Numbered from the stretch's first letter, positions 37,401-52,890 are shown. The stretch: DNA of 64,000 bases from Tolypeutes matacus (GCA_026826555.1 JAKSZT010054308.1:2466045-2530044); one strand, 5' to 3'. Program-made: numbers and translations. Notes: generated by a model not told the origin, from the letters alone.

Positions 37401-39077
37401 GACTTCGGGTTCATTTCAGTTAAGGTTATGTAAAAGAACCTTTGGAATTCCTGGTACTGCCAGGTTTGAAAATCTCCTCTCTGTAAGGACTATCTTTTTT
37501 GTGCTCTTTATTTCTCTGGGAAAAAATATTAGACATTAAAGTGACATTCCAACAGATTTAAGTATTCTCAGAAAAGTGAGATGCTATTCAATTAAAAAGG
37601 TGCCTTGCACTCATGGATGTGCAATAAATATTTGTTGATTTGGTTTTCAGCCTTACTTTTCAAGAAATAAGTGGACACGAGGAGGACTTTAGAGTATTTT
37701 TGAAACCTTGAAATTAGCAATCATCTTCTTATATTATATTGCAGAACAATTTGCTTATTTTCCCGGTTTTATTATGGAGCTGGCTTTCTTCAGCTTTATT
37801 TTCCTCTAGTGTTTGATTTACCAAATGAAAAATGGAGAGGGCAAAGGGATAACATGGAATACAAAGTGTAGACTTGGTTTAAAAAGTCAAATCGGAATAA
37901 ACAGAGGGATCTTTAATGTGTCCATTCTAGGTAAACAGTTTCTGAGGAGGTTTTGGAGACACAAATCTCTCCCCTCACTGTCTGCAGGTAATTGCCTCAC
38001 TAAATTGTTTCAGGATAATAGATGCAAATGTATTTGCATTTAGTTGTTCCAATAACTTTAACATAATATAACCTCCTTAATACTGAGCATGACTTTTCAA
38101 CGCAGGGTAGGGGGGGCTGAAGGAGAATGTCCAGGTTACAGGCTTCTGTGGGAAACCTGGGATGCCTGACTCCTGATTACAGCCTTCAGCCTTTGCAACC
38201 ACGATGCTACATATCATGTTTTCTTTTGTACTGCCACTAGCACAGGGCCACGAGGTACCATGTATGACCATCTGTATGTCAACAACAGAAGAATATTTGC
38301 CTCTTTTGTAATCATTCCTTTTAACATCTGTGGAGGCTCTCTAAAGAGCTCAATACATGTAATCAAAGACCAAACAATCAAACACCATAAATAATTCTGT
38401 TGAGAAATTGAAGAGGCCTTGGCAACTGCACATTCTCCCCCTGCCTTCCTGGAGAGCTTGCTTGAGCTCTCCCTCTGTCACTCTCCCTCTCTCTTTTTGT
38501 TCTCCCTTTCTGCCTTTGTCTCCATTTCTAACATATTTTTATTGCTCTGTAGCATTAATCACTGAATATTTTATTTAGCCTTCAGAAAAACCAAATCAAA
38601 GTTTGGTTGCTCATGTATTCCCTAACTTACCTTAGTCCTAACTGAGGAGGACTTGCTATGGAGGCTGAGACCCCCAGCACAGGGTTTTGCTTCTCTCTCA
38701 TCTCAGAGAGAAGAGAGTCTTGCAGAAAACACACTCTGACCTTGGTGCAGCCTGCAGCTCTAAAGAATTTTCCATAAAAGCTGTCATTAAATAAATAGCT
38801 CCTGCCTCGCTCATTTGGCCTGCTGTTAGAGTGGAAGACTCGTTTCTGCCTCTTCTAAATGGGCCTTTTCTTCTCTGACAATTCAGTGGGGTGTCAGACT
38901 TTTAGCTGCTAAATGATCTTCTCATTCTGGCATATTTTCCATGTTTCATCCTCCTTAACTGCTTTCATAAGGGTACAAGTGAGAAAAATGATCCAGAAAA
39001 ACCCAAAAGGGGAAAATTGGATGATGACGTTTTGATGAGCAGCAAAGTTTAGGAATGTGGGCTCTACTGGAATGATC

Positions 39078-39174
39078 TTTATTTTTTTTTTTTTACCGGG
39101 AGGTCCCAGGGATCGAACCCGGGTCCCTCCATATGGGAGACGGACGCCCAACCATCTGAGCCACATCCATTCCC
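39078..39174 (-). mobile_element. monomeric tRNA-derived SINE
   Basis: Perfect 11-bp duplication ctggaatgatc (39067-39077 and 39175-39185). On the minus strand it reads aatggatgtggctcagatgg, B box gggttcgatccctggg, then an A tail. It has the same orientation as KCNN3 and lies about 0.4 kb past the S6 exon donor. Confidence 0.92.
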
Positions 39175-39555
39175 CTGGAATGATCATTTTTAATCATTTT
39201 TGTAAAGGATTGGATTTAGATACCTTTCCAATAAGATTTTAAGACTCTTGATTGTCCTTCCTATGAAAATATTGGCGCATAAACAAAAGCGTCTCATGTT
39301 GGGTGATTTATTTGTTACTGTTAGGCAACAGGGGGGGTTACACGACTGTCTGCTATAGGTTTCATTATCAGGACAATTATTTTGGTGGCCTGAGCCACAC
39401 ACAGTGATTTAACGTTAGACAGGCTTTGGAGCGCCGAGGCGTTGCGCCCATTTGGTGCAGGCTGTGCGCATGCGTCTGGGGCTCCCTCAATACTCCACTT
39501 AAAGGCGGGGACCTGACCTATGCCATCTGACTATTTTCGTTCGGATTGGCTTTCA

Positions 39556-39963
<408 letters not shown>

Positions 39964-41801
39964 CTATTGGAGTGGGACCCTAGGGGGGCTGAGGTTTGGG
40001 GCCATTCAAAACAACAGAGTCACCAGGTCATCCTCCAGGCTGTGCAGAAGAGAGAGGACCCAGCACACATGGCCTCTCTCCTACTGCACGTCCCAGCCCG
40101 CTGCCAGCCACAGACTAGCAGCCCGAGGACAGAAGGCCGTGCATAAATTAGAGTATGGACAGAGCACCTGCTGAGGGTTAAGAATTTTCCAGAAAATAAT
40201 CTACTGAAGAGGTAATACATTTTCTCCAAAGACTGTTTCCCGAGAGGGACCACGGGCTGGCAAGAACAGGTGCACTCAGTGCCTGCACTGGCTCCCGCAG
40301 TCAGGCCTCTTCACCTGAATTTCTGTGCTCTGACTCAGCACCAAGGACTGGCCTTTCTTGCCTTCAGTAGGAGGTTCATGCATTCACCACCGTGCAGAGA
40401 TCTTAAAGACAACACCACTCTGCCTACAACTGGGATTTTACGTGAACCCGTGGAATCCCCCACACCCTCTCCCCGGGATTTTCCAGAACAGTGTCCCTAT
40501 TTGCACAGTCTTCAACCACAGCAGGACTCACTTTTTCTCTCTGGGACATAAGCAAGGAAAGGAAAGTGGCACATTCCACACTGTCCCCGTGCAGCTTTAA
40601 ATCCTCTTCACTGTACCCCATCAGCCTCTGAACAATGGGGGAAGTGAGAGAATCACTCCTCCCTGGGCTTCTGCAGGCCCCACGGGAGTCACCCTTGTCC
40701 TGACCAGGAGAGTGTGCGCTCTCCACAGGGGCCAGCCCCAGCTCCTTGCACTTCTCTGACCTACACTCGGAAGGAGCCGATAAGCTTATTAAAGCCAGAA
40801 ATCTGACCCTCCAGATGCCAAACAGTCATTACAGTTGCCACGGAGCCCAGTTGAGCAGTTTGGGGTCTGAGGATTTAACTAATCCATCAGTAACGTTTGT
40901 GGCTCATCAGTTACCAAATGTGGGAGGGGCAGAAAGGAAGGCTTTTCAAAGGTGCTGTAACCTGTCACAGAATCGGGAGGAAGGCATACGGGCAGGGCAA
41001 TCCCCTGCTCTCCCCTTTATGATTGCTTTCTCTGCTTTCCCACAGATAGACAAAGGCTAGCCTGTGTCACTTGCTGGCACGGCTGAAGCTGGCACGGCTG
41101 TCCCCTCACTTTTCACAAGAGTTCCCATTAAAACAAGCCAATGTTTCTTCGTATGTTTGGTCATCTACCCATTTCTAGCATAACAAAGTGAAAAGAACTG
41201 AATCTATGGACTTTCCTTTTATGACCTCTTTTCCTCGTGGTCTGGGGACAGCTGTGTTTTCTTGGCACCTGGGACTTGCAGGAGACTCTGTGCCCAATTT
41301 TCAAAGGAGATAGCCAGTTAGACAGCCTGGCCCGTAGCTGTGATCAGTTTAACCAGGTCTCCAAAGGCAAAAAATAGCTTGAAAGAAGCTGTTTTAGAGG
41401 AAAGCTGTGTGCTCCCTTCCCCTCAACCCGACCAAGTATAACCCCTCTCCTTTCTAGTGTTCCAAAAGCACTCTGGGCAGAAAGCCCACAAAGGGGGCAT
41501 ATCACAGTGTTAAAAATGGGACACCAGATGGAGGGGGATCTCCCCAGGCACCGTTCTCCTTCATCTCCCTGGGTTCAGGCAAAACTCTGCTTAAATCATT
41601 GCCGAGAGCTGGGGGCATTTGGAAATTGAACTTTAAAAAATCAATCACCCACCATCCTCACTTTCCAGAGTCTAAATGGAAAGCCCCAAGGTTCTTGTCA
41701 TGGTTGACAGTCTAGTTAGTTGAACGCAAGGGGCTTCTAGTTGGAAACAAGAGCATTTTAACTTAGGAACCATCTTTCCTATATCATTAAGAGAAGTTTC
41801 T

Positions 41802-42219
41802 GGGGGCAGATGTGGCTCAAATGGTTGGGCGTCCATCTCCCATATGGAGGGACCCAAGTTCGATCCCCGGGACCTCCCGGTAAAATAAAAAGAAAAAAAT
41901 ATAGAAGGTGTGTGGGCCGTCAGGCCCCGTGAGCCATGCAGCAAGATGGTGACGTAACAGGAGAGTGACACAAGGGAGAGCCAAGATGAGATGTGCTGAA
42001 AAACCAGGAAATGAGGTGGCACAGGTGGCAGAACACCTCTCTCCCACATCGGAGGTTCCCAGGATGGAATCCTGGTGAAGACAACAGAAGGATGAGAAGA
42101 GAGGGTTGGAAGCAGTCACAGAGAATTGCCCAGCGAATTGACACAAAACAGCAAAAATGGGGGGGGGGGGTTTAAAATGGATAAAAAAGTAAAATAAATA
42201 AATAAATCTTGAAAAAAGA
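41802..42219 (+). mobile_element. composite tRNA-derived SINE (DAS-type), long form
   Basis: It is flanked by gagaagtttct (41791-41801) and gagaaatttct (42220-42230). The first tRNA-like module (tgtggctcaaatggttgggc) is followed by a body and a second module near 42012-42075 (gaggtggcacaggtggcaga, catcggaggttcccagg). That second module aligns with the first, so the long form is an old heterodimer. A G12 tract lies at 42159-42170. Confidence 0.9.
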
Positions 42220-45200
42220 GAGAAATTTCTGTATGGAAGCAGGAGGATGGACTAGATGACATTTCCCAGTTTCTTTCAAATTAAAGATGTCAAGATTCCC
42301 TTCTGGATATTTCTCTGGAGGACACTGGGTTCTTAACCTCCAATTCCAACTTGAATAGATAGCAGTGCATACTCTCAGCTTTATTTTTTTAGAAAATCCA
42401 TCATCTGGATGTGATTAGGGAGGTCACCGATAACAAAGCGTAACCTGGTCATTTCCATTAAACAGACAACCTTGTAAAGACGGGGTCAGATATCAGCAAA
42501 TTTCAGAAAGTGGTGGGAAAAATGCTAAGGGGTGGGGAGGGAGATGGTGGGGGCAGGGAGAGACAGAACTGGAGACTAAGAAAGGAAGTAAGTTGTGCTG
42601 CATCCTAAATAGCGTGGGACAGAATAGGGAAAGAGGAAAGGAGGAAGCAAAGAAATAAAACAAAAGGATGGGCTAATGGGGCTGAGGAAGGAAAGTAGAA
42701 GAAGGAGGAGTTGACTAAGATTTGGGTCAGAAGTCAATGGTCAATTTTGTCTCGTTAGAGGACATAGAAAAAGCGTCATGGATCATTCCCCTCTCCCCAC
42801 CCCCCAGATGTTCACCTTTAAGTGACATAATGACCACTTATGATCCTTTAGGGATGCTGGGCCTTATTACCCAGATGGCCTTAGCAGTCTGACGGGGCCA
42901 TGTCGGCAGCCTGGAGGCCCTTGTGTGATGTGGCAGCAATGCATGTGGGTTTTAAGAGACAAACTGCCAAGGACGTGGCTAATTCTGGTGTGTGAGGGCT
43001 CATACTGTCCTAGCGTGGAATCTGAGAAATGGCTGGTGGGCAGAGAGGGCATGTGAGGAGAGGAGGGAGTGGGACAGAAAAGGGTAAGCAGCTGCTGCTA
43101 TGACTTCCATGGGGTCAGATTGTGGAGCAAATCTATGACTCAGACTTTTTGCCTTCAGACATGCCAAGTTCTGAATCACAGTTGACACCAACTGTATTCC
43201 CTGGGTCTTCTCTTCCCAACTCCTATTTCCATGGGGGCTGGGGATAGGGTACCCCTCCAATGAGGCCCGGCTTTCCAAGGTACATGGGTGAGCAGGGAGC
43301 AAAGAGGAGCAGAGATGGGTGAACATACCTAAATCATCTATAGACTTGGACCCAAGTCAGACATCTAGACTACTCCACACCCATCTTCCCACTTCTTGTT
43401 TCCAAGAGACAATTTCCACTTGGAAAAACCTTAGAATCTGGAAAAACAAGCATCCCAGGGGGGAAAGGATGAGGTGTTCTTAACTAAAGAAGCATAAAAT
43501 AAAATGAAACATAAATGAAAGTGACAAATGGAGGAGGGAAGCCTGGAGGATTTACAGTTGGATTCTGTTTCTTCAACAGATTCCATGTAACAACTAAAAT
43601 AACATCAATTGGTTTGAAACCAAGGTGTTTTCGGGAGAAGCTCATCTTCTAAAACTGACATTAAGCAGATGTCTTGCTGAGCCCTTTTTTTCCCTCCTCC
43701 CAAAATGACTCAATTTGGGCTACCTTTTACTTCATTATCACTTTGCTTTTGCAGTTCAAAGAGGCATTTCTCATGAGGCCTTTGGGGAAAAGCTGTGTCC
43801 CTCACAGATATCCTGGAAGCTTTTGTCTAATTTGTCATGAAGTTTCCACAGAGTGAGTTCAGCTTTAGAAAGTGGCGGTATTGAAATGAGGTTACTACTG
43901 AGCAGACTTGGGGACCCCCAGAGGTCTTCCAGGCAGCAGAGGGGGGCCTGGATCTTCCAGGCCAGCACAGGCACATCTTTAAGCTTCGTGGTTATTTCCA
44001 ATTCTGGATATTAAATATTGACAGCTTTTCCTCTATGGCATTGAAAGCGTTATCATTGAAAATTCTTTACAGAAAGAGGCAGGACTTTGATATCTCTGCT
44101 TTTGTGGGTAAAATCTCTCAAACACACCAGGTCTGTGCCAGCAATGTCAAGTTGTTCAGACAATTATATACCCTGCCTAATGGCTGATAATTACACAGTT
44201 ACTGGGATTGCCAAGAGAAAACAATGATTAAGACTATTTACAGCTCGCACACACAAATCCTTCCTTTCCCTTCCCAAGCAGGCCTTGGACTTCACGGTGT
44301 CCATGGTAACCAAACAGGAAGCCCTACCTTTAGTAAAGGCCCTTGCAATACTAATCAGGAGATATACATAGTATTGGGAGGCTGGGGGGATGCGGAGGGA
44401 GGGATTCTCCACAATGTGAAAGGAGTGACTCAGCTAGAAAGTCACATTTGTTAGAAAAATGCCACCAGGGTTCTTCACTGTGGCTGACCCCAGGGGAGGG
44501 CATCTGACTAGAATTTGGGTAAAAACACTGACAGTGGAAAGAGGAAAGCTCCCTGTTCCTGTGTATAGAAAGGTGTCTCTTTGTGCAGCGGGGTCTCATA
44601 CAAAAAGAGAAGATGAAAGGCATGTGTTATATTTTTAATAGTGAAGCTGGCAGCAGCTCCTCCTCACTTGTCTGTTTGCTCTCTCCTCTTTGGTCACACC
44701 TCTCTCCATGAGGAAAAAAGCACTCCCTTCCAAGGAGCACCCAGAGAGCCAGGCAGCAAAAGAGGGCACTGAAAGGCCAAGCAGCCTGCTGTAGCCCGCA
44801 CCCCAAGGAGACGGCCGAGGTGGTGGCTGAGGGAGAGTGTTCCCCTCAGCTTTAGCAGGGTAGGAGCAGGCGGGTGCGGGAGGCTCCAGGAGCCAGTGAC
44901 ACGGTCGACACGGGATTGCTTCTTGGACGGGGCACTGCCCTGTGCCGAGAGGGAGAACGGCCGGCATTTAAAAATAACCGAGGCTATTGGCAGCTGGGCT
45001 CTGAGCAGGCTCCTGGGGGACGGTTCCGAGGCACAAAGCCCAAGCCCCAGGGGTGGCTCTAAGGAGACAGGAACGCTTTGGCCATCGGGAGGGCGGCGTT
45101 TCATAGCTTTCTGGTAGGAAGAATCGCTCCCTGGTTTCCTGGTGACAGTTGGAGCTGTGCCAGACAGACTCCCACTAAAGGCTGGGAGGCGTTTGTTCTA

Positions 45201-45864
45201 GAGCCTTACACACTCCCGGGATTTAGCCCCACCCTGGTGCTAAGCTTTCATCATGAGCTGCTGGTTCAGGAGGGGCCTGCTAACGTGGCCTACCCTGGAT
45301 TTCAGTCCAGAAATGGCCCCTCTTGCTCACAGAGCACCCCCCACATCCCCACCCTGACCCATCCCACAGCAGTCAACAGGCCATGGGGGTGAGGGGAGAC
45401 AGGAGGGAGCCCTCGACCCCTGGTGAGGAGTCAGCTGCCATCTACAGGAGGAGCTGCAGCCCCCCTTTCCACTACAAGGAGTCATTTCCCTTTTAGAGGA
45501 GAAATGGGGTGATGAGTGCAATCTGGGGGTGGGGAGAGGGTGCAGACAGAGGGCTATCCTGGGGAGGGCTGCAGTGTCCAAGCAAGGAGCCCTGGAACCA
45601 AGCCACAAGCAGCCTGCCCACCCCCACGGGCCCTCTGCTCCCCCTCGTGCTACCCAGGCTTGGGTGGGAGCCTCATTTCCTCTTCTGCAGAGAGAGCCCC
45701 ATGCAGCCCCACGTCACCGTGTCCTAGGATTCTAGGAGGGAAGTCCCAGAGCAGCAGCTGCCAGCCCTGGCCCTAAAGCACTGCCACGCCAAGGAGCCCC
45801 TCACCAATTCGCAGGCGGAGGAGCTGTGGCAGGGCTGGGGACGCCTGTGTGGCTCCCTACTGCT

Positions 45865-45990
45865 CACAGCTCTTACATAAACCCTTTCATGTGGGCCTCA
45901 TGCTAAGCCCGTGAGAAGGGCAGGGCAGCCCTTCCCCTCACTTTACACCGGAGAGCGCGGAGATCCAAACAGGTCAGTGCTCTGCTTTGG
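45865..45990 (-). repeat. MIR (antisense)
   Basis: cttacataaaccctttcatg, cactttacaccggagagcgc fit a reversed MIR. Confidence 0.45.
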
Positions 45991-46639
45991 CCGGCCGTGG
46001 AAGTCCAGACCCGGCTCTGCCTCCAGATCCCACGTCCCTCACTTTCACCCCACTGTGATGGCAGTGTGATGGGCAGAGCGTGGGCCTCTGCCTGCGTGTG
46101 TCAGGGTGGGGCAGGAGAACTGCACCTTGCAAGGATGCAGTGCAGCTGGTGGACACCTGGGGTAAGACAGGGATGGAGACACTGCCCTGCCGGATGCCAG
46201 CGCTGGGAAGGACCTGGCACTCAGAGCCGGCACCCTCAATGCACAGATGTGGGACTGCAGCCTGGGGTGTCAAGAGCTGGCCCAGGGCCCTGTAGCTAAA
46301 CCAGGGCCCAGCCAGTGGCCAAGCCCACCCAGGACACAGGATTCTTCAGGCCAGTTTAGAGCCCTTCCCCGGTCCCCACCCCGTGAGCTCCAGCTACACT
46401 TAATCAGGAATGATGCCAAGGTCTGTGGGGTCTAGGGGATGGGCAGGAGAACAATAAACCACAAGTCGGACCCTCGGCCAGCTTGGTTCAGCCCGTTTTT
46501 GGGGGGCTGTGGAGAGACCTTCCACAGTCATGAGCCAGGGCCTCACGCCTACCTTAGAAAAGCCAACTGAAGAGCCAAAAACCACCGCAGATTTCACATC
46601 TGCCTTTTTCTGTGCAGGGACGTGCATGCAGGCCTGTTA

Positions 46640-47041
<402 letters not shown>

Positions 47042-48429
47042 CTATGCCCGCCCAGGTCGTGCCTCCAGCTCCCCGTCCTCCCCAACCCCCACCGTGAGCT
47101 TGGTCCCAGAGGCAAAATGTTTTGTCATGTTTTGCACCGTTCTGTAGATATCCTTCTGGTGTTGATAAAATAGCTTTGGATGAAATCATGCAGTAATAAA
47201 ATTTAAAATTTCCCTTCCAAGTCGATGGTCTAAATGTATGTGAATGTGATTAATCTGAAATCATAAGCTCCTGAACAGGGAAAATGTCAGAAAAAATCAC
47301 CAAAGACATTTAGCAATTTCCTGTGAGGAAGTCGATGGATCTCAAAGACTGGCATCTCCTGGGTGTCTGAGGTGGGTGGGTGGGGGCTGCAGCGGCCCGA
47401 GGCTCTCAGCATAGTTTCTAGGAGAGACTCTGGGGTCTCCCCAGAAGGTCAGCCTCCTCTTCTGAGCTGGATGGTGTTCATGGCTGGCTGTCCTGGGGGA
47501 CCAGCTGGGAACATGGCCCCACCACTCCCACTGCCTGCAATGCCCAGTCCACCCTCTCCTTCTTCCCTCTCTCCCGAGACTGAGGTCCACTGTGTGCCCG
47601 GCAGGCTCCGGGTCCCAGACGGAAATACAGAAATGAACAAGCCACAGCCCCTGCCCTCGGGGCTCCTGGCCCAAGGGACGAGTCCTTCGAGAATGCAGAC
47701 ATTTGCCAGAGCGTGTAATAAGTGTAACAAGGCACCTTGGGGCCCGAAGGAAGAGGGTAACGACCTTGACCCAAATGCAAGTGCGATGGCGAGAGAAGGC
47801 ATCACAGAGGAGAAAGGCTTGAGTTTTCCAGGCAGGCCAGGTAAGGGTGTTCCCGGCAGAGGAACATCCTAAGGAAAGCCCAGGGCTTGACAGTGTAGCA
47901 GCTTGGCCTGGTGGCAGCCTGGGTCCACAGGCTGCTTTGTAAAGGCTGGTCCTTTTTCCAAATGTTCTCTAGCAGCGTCGGCTTGAGAAGGACCTTGAAT
48001 GACACACAGCGGACTCACATTTTATCCTGTAGGGCTATCACCCCTTGATAAAATCTCCCAGCCAGCCACTCAGAGGCCACGGGATTGGGGAAGCTGAGGG
48101 CCAAGAAGACCAAACCAGCTTGGCTGGAGAGAGCAGAAAGCCATTTGGGAGTTTTAGTCCATAGAATTTAGATACTAATGATTCCATGAATTGAAGCACA
48201 TAGCATGCTTGGGACAGCATCTGGCACACAGGAGGCCCTCAGGAAGTGCATCAGTCCTTTCCCACTGCCACAGGGCCCTGTGCTCACTGGGGGCTCGGCA
48301 AATGTTTCTAGGCCAGGTGTGCAGGGAAGGCTTCAGGTATGGGTGCAACTGGGTGATGGAAGGAGACAGAAGTGCTACTAGGCAGAATGTAGGTGAGAGG
48401 TACATAAGTGGGGGAACACATGAGCACGA

Positions 48430-48610
48430 TGTGATGGATATCATTTATTGAGCACATACTATGTGGATGGCACTTTGCATATAAATGTTCTCATTCTTAC
48501 ACCATCCAGTGAGGTGTTTTACAAGGAAACAATTGGATGCCCAGAGACATTGAGTGACCTGGTCAAGGACACACAGGAAATAAGTGAAGCAAAGCTCATG
48601 CTATTTTTGC
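48430..48610 (-). repeat. MIR (antisense)
   Basis: atcatttattgagcacatac, gcccagagacattgagtgac fit a reversed MIR. Confidence 0.7.
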
Positions 48611-49789
48611 TGCTTCACTGGGCATCACAGAGGCAGGAGTGACAACTGTGTGTCCTGAGGGGGGCGAGGGGTGTTGATGAGGAGGTTTAGTGAGAGGAGA
48701 GCACCTGGGCTCCAGAAGCAGGTGATGAGGTGGCTTTGGAGCTCAGGGGTCAGATTTTGGAAGACCTTGGATTTCAGCATAAGTTTAGATTTGGTTTTAG
48801 AGGCCTTGGAAGTCATTCTAGGTCCTTGAGCAGGGGAATGACAAGATGGCATGGCTTGCCTGGAAGAGAGGTCTGCAGGGGGTGAGTGGGACATAGTGAA
48901 AAGATGGTGCACAGAGGAAGGGTAGCCAGGTGGGAAGCAGGTGTGCAGAGCTGGGGGGAGGTGGCAGGCGGCAGCCTGCAGCCCCGCCTGAGCCTGGCCC
49001 TAGCTGTCCCTGGCTGGTCCATCACTGGCAGGCTGTCCAGCCCCTCCTGGAGTCCTCTCCCAGCAACGGGAGGGGTGTGGCATTAGCACTTTCTTAGCAG
49101 TCTGCACAAGGGCATGGTGTCTGGCACTAGGGGGGGGGCATCCCTTTCCCCAAACCCTGCTGGGCCTGACCTGCCCTCACCTGCCAACTTTGCTTACTCC
49201 CCAAACACCCACTGTTGCTACCCTGAGGGCCCCCTGGCCAGCTACCTGTTTGGTCAGCCTCGTTTCCTTAGGGCTGGGCCCTGAGTCTGTTCCTCTGGCC
49301 ATATTTTAGTGGGATGGGTTGGCAGCACCCAACTCTGACCCCCAGGACTGAGTGTGCCCCCAACTCTGGCTCAGTGTGTCAGCCCTATGCCAGTTCTGAC
49401 ATGGCCTTGGACAGGCGGCCACCCTGCCCCTCCATTCCCCACGTCCCTGGGCTTCCGGTGCTAGGCCTGCCCTCCTCTGCCCTGCTCTGCCTGCCCCTCG
49501 GGCCGATGCTTTCCCCTCCGCTCCTGGCAGCCTACTCTCCTGCAGGGAGGAAAGGAGGCCGCTCTGTCTGGGTGACAGACCCCGGCTCTGAGGGCCTGTG
49601 CTGAGGCAGTGGTGGGAAACTGTTCCCCAGGAGGGATTTGAAGCAGCAGGACTCAGGGACAGATTGAGTGTGGGGGCAGAGAGGGGAGAATCCAGAAGGG
49701 GGGAGACTGAAAGGTGGCCCCACATAAACAAATGTGGTGGAGTCAGAGCCAGGTTTGATAATGATGAGGCTAAGGCAGTTTAGTAGTGC

Positions 49790-49985
49790 GGAGGTGAACA
49801 GGTGCCTTGGACTTGGCTGGCCTGTCTCCAGCTCTGCCTAACTAGCTCCATAGCTGTGGGCAAGTGGCTTAACCTCTCTGTGACTCAGTTTCCTTATCTT
49901 GCTGATGGAGGATAGAGTGAAATAATCCATGAGCAATCCTAGCACAGTGCTTAGCCCAGAGTCAGTGCTCACTAAATGTCAGCAA
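49790..49985 (+). repeat. MIR
   Basis: gtggcttaacctctctgtga, ctcagtttccttatcttgct fit MIR well. Confidence 0.7.
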
Positions 49986-51239
49986 GTATTGTTGTTGAGG
50001 GGGGCAGGCGTTACCATTCTGGGAAACAATATATAGAAAGATACAGGGCAGGGAGTTTCCAGTGGAGTGGGCAGAGAGTCCCAACAATGGAGTGCCCAGG
50101 CGTTTGTGAGGATGTCTTGAAGTTGAGGCTAAGGAACGATTTGATACAGGGACAAAAGAAGTCTGCTGGAAATTCTGGGGGCAAAGAAGAGACATGAGAT
50201 GCTTGGTATTTGAGAATGATCTTTCCAGCAGCTACGTGCAAGACTGACTTGAGGGCAGGTGCCAGGCAGGGAAAACTGCTAGAAGGTTTGCAGGAACCCA
50301 GGAAGGAGCCAAAATGAGCCTAGGATGCTGAACCATGGGATTTGCATTTAATTGCTTTGTTGTGCCCGTGGGTCCCCGCAATACACCTTTCCTTGCAAAC
50401 TATGAGGCTTAAACATGTGCCCCTGGCTGCTCAGCTGCCCTCAGGAACATGGACCATCCTACTCCTATGTGGGCGGACTCTGATGTAAGAGATCAGAGGG
50501 GATCAAAGTAGAATTAAGTAGAAAGCAACAGATGATCTGCTTCTCTTTCTAACGTTGATGTCTGATTTACGACTTAATTTTTTTCTAAATTCCCTTTTAT
50601 GTTCTTATGGCTTTCTTTTTCATTCACCATATAAGAGCCCATTGGTGTTAATTGGGTGTGTTGAGGAGAGGAGAAGCAGATCTTGAGGATTTCATTCATT
50701 CATCACTTGTTAAACGTCAATGATCTCTCCTCTGGCAGGGACTATTGGGAATGCGGAGATGAATTGGACATAGACCCTGTTCTCCAAAGGTTTGGACCAT
50801 TGTCATGGAGATAAAACACGCATGCAACTCACCAAGCAGGAAGTGACGAGCGTGAAAGCCGGGCTGGTGATTCAGGGCTGTGGGAGTGGAGAGGAGGGAG
50901 AAATTGTTTCCAAACCTATTCATAATTTTAGAGTGGTTTACACATTTCACAAACTCACGTGTTAATCTCGTGCTATTTTTTGCAATAGAGAATTTTCTTT
51001 TTTCTGGTGGGGGGATAGTTCAATGTTTTTCTTTCATGGTGGAGGAGAAAAAGGTATAGTTTTCCTTTGAGCTGATGAGGGCAGTTATTATAGCTATTAA
51101 TTTATCTTTCTGGGTATGTACTATTTTTTTCCACTTTTTAATGTTATGAAATAAATGATAGATACAGAAGATCATATGACCTGATGAAGATGGAGGTTTA
51201 AACATTCATGTCTACTTTTGATCTCTCCTCAGATCGCTC

Positions 51240-52890
51240 CACAAACAAATATTTTTAGTTTCCCACTTTTAAAATGAAGCAGACAATCAAGAATCCCCAG
51301 AAACCTGAGGAAAGTCTCTACATTAAAGACATAGCTCAAGCAGTCAATGAAACAAAGAAAAACCATGTTGGATCAAACACAGACCACTCAGAGAGAAGAA
51401 CACTTGAAAGAAAAAATCTTATAATGAACATCTTCAGAGAAATAAAATAAGATATTGTATCCATGAAACAAGAATGGAATGCTACACACAAAAAAGTCAC
51501 CTAGAAGGGCTAGAAGATAAACTGGGGAAGTCTCCCAAAAGATAGAAACAGGCAGAGAGATATGAAAAAACAGAAGAGAAAATATGAGAAAATCGGTGAA
51601 CTATTCTACCAATACAAATAATAGTAGTTCCACAAAGAGAGAACTGGAACAAAAGAAGGAGGAGAAAGAGAGAAACAACCATTAAAGAAATTATTCAAAA
51701 ACATTTCCCAGAACTGGAGGAGTTTCTAGATCAAGGGCTCACTGTCCCCAGCACAGTGGATGAAAATAGACTTACATCAAGGCACATCATTGTGTAATTT
51801 CAGAACACTGAGGGGAAAGGACACTATCCCATAAAGCTTCCAGAGACAGAGTAGGGAGAGAGAGAAAGCGGGACAGGGAGATCCAATACCAAGAACCGAA
51901 ATCAGAATGACTCTGGGCTTTTTCACAGCAACACTGGAAACTAGAAGGCCACAGAATAAGGGAGGAAATTTATTTCCAAACCAAAATTCTATGTTCAGCC
52001 AGTTATCAGTTAAATATGAGGGTGGAATGAAGACATTTTCAGATGTGAAGGGGGTCTCAAAGATTTATCTTCCATGCACCCTTTTCTCAGGAAGCCATAA
52101 GAGGACATGCTTCACCAAAACAAAGGAGTAAACTAAAAAGAGGAAGGCATGGGACACAGGAAACTGGAGATCCAGATCCAATAGGGGAAAGGGAAGGCGC
52201 AGGGTGTGGCATGTGGGGATGCATGGTACCAGGCACCGGGAAACCAGTCTAGACACGGCAAGCCAGAAAGGTCTGGGAGAAAGTTCTCCAAGAAGATGAG
52301 ACTGATAGAAAACCTGATGTGCCTGGGCATCCTGAGAGGGGATTTAGACAACTGGCAGTTTGTAGTTGTACAGGTGATAAATACATAGGAAACTAAGCAA
52401 ACAAATACAATAATTAACAACTCTAGAGGGAAAAAAAAACATTCCGCAGGAAAGGAAAAGGTACCATACTATACCCAAGGCTCAACTATGAATAGAGGCA
52501 ATTTAGTTTTTACTGATTAATGTAAACACTGATTACTGATCTAAACAAAATTATCATGAAAGGAGGATGGGGGAATGGGAAAGGGAGCTAAATCCTTATC
52601 TTCCATAGAGGGAAGTTAGTAGCTAATGCCTAAAACTAAAGCATCAAAGAGTCGCAAGACAAGCATGTTATATAGAGACATGGAGGTAACTACTATTAGC
52701 AAAAGGAAGTAAAGATAGCTGCCTCTGAAGAAGGGAAAGTGGGAGGAGCCTGTGGAGGACAGCAAATTCTATAGAACAGTTGGCTCTGAAGTGCATAAAG
52801 GTATAACTGATAAAATCAAACATAAAGCCAAACCAAAGAGAAAAAAGCAAAAATAGACATAACATAAAATTAAGTTATAAAGCATAAAGA
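51240..52890 (+). mobile_element. L1-lineage LINE (HAL1/L1M-like), sense
   Basis: Purine-rich, A-rich DNA with motifs typical of this group: agcaacactggaaactagaa, ccaaaattctatgttcagcc, atgcacccttttctcaggaa, ggagtaaactaaaaagagga. Frames are broken throughout. Exact subfamily not determined. Confidence 0.65.
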
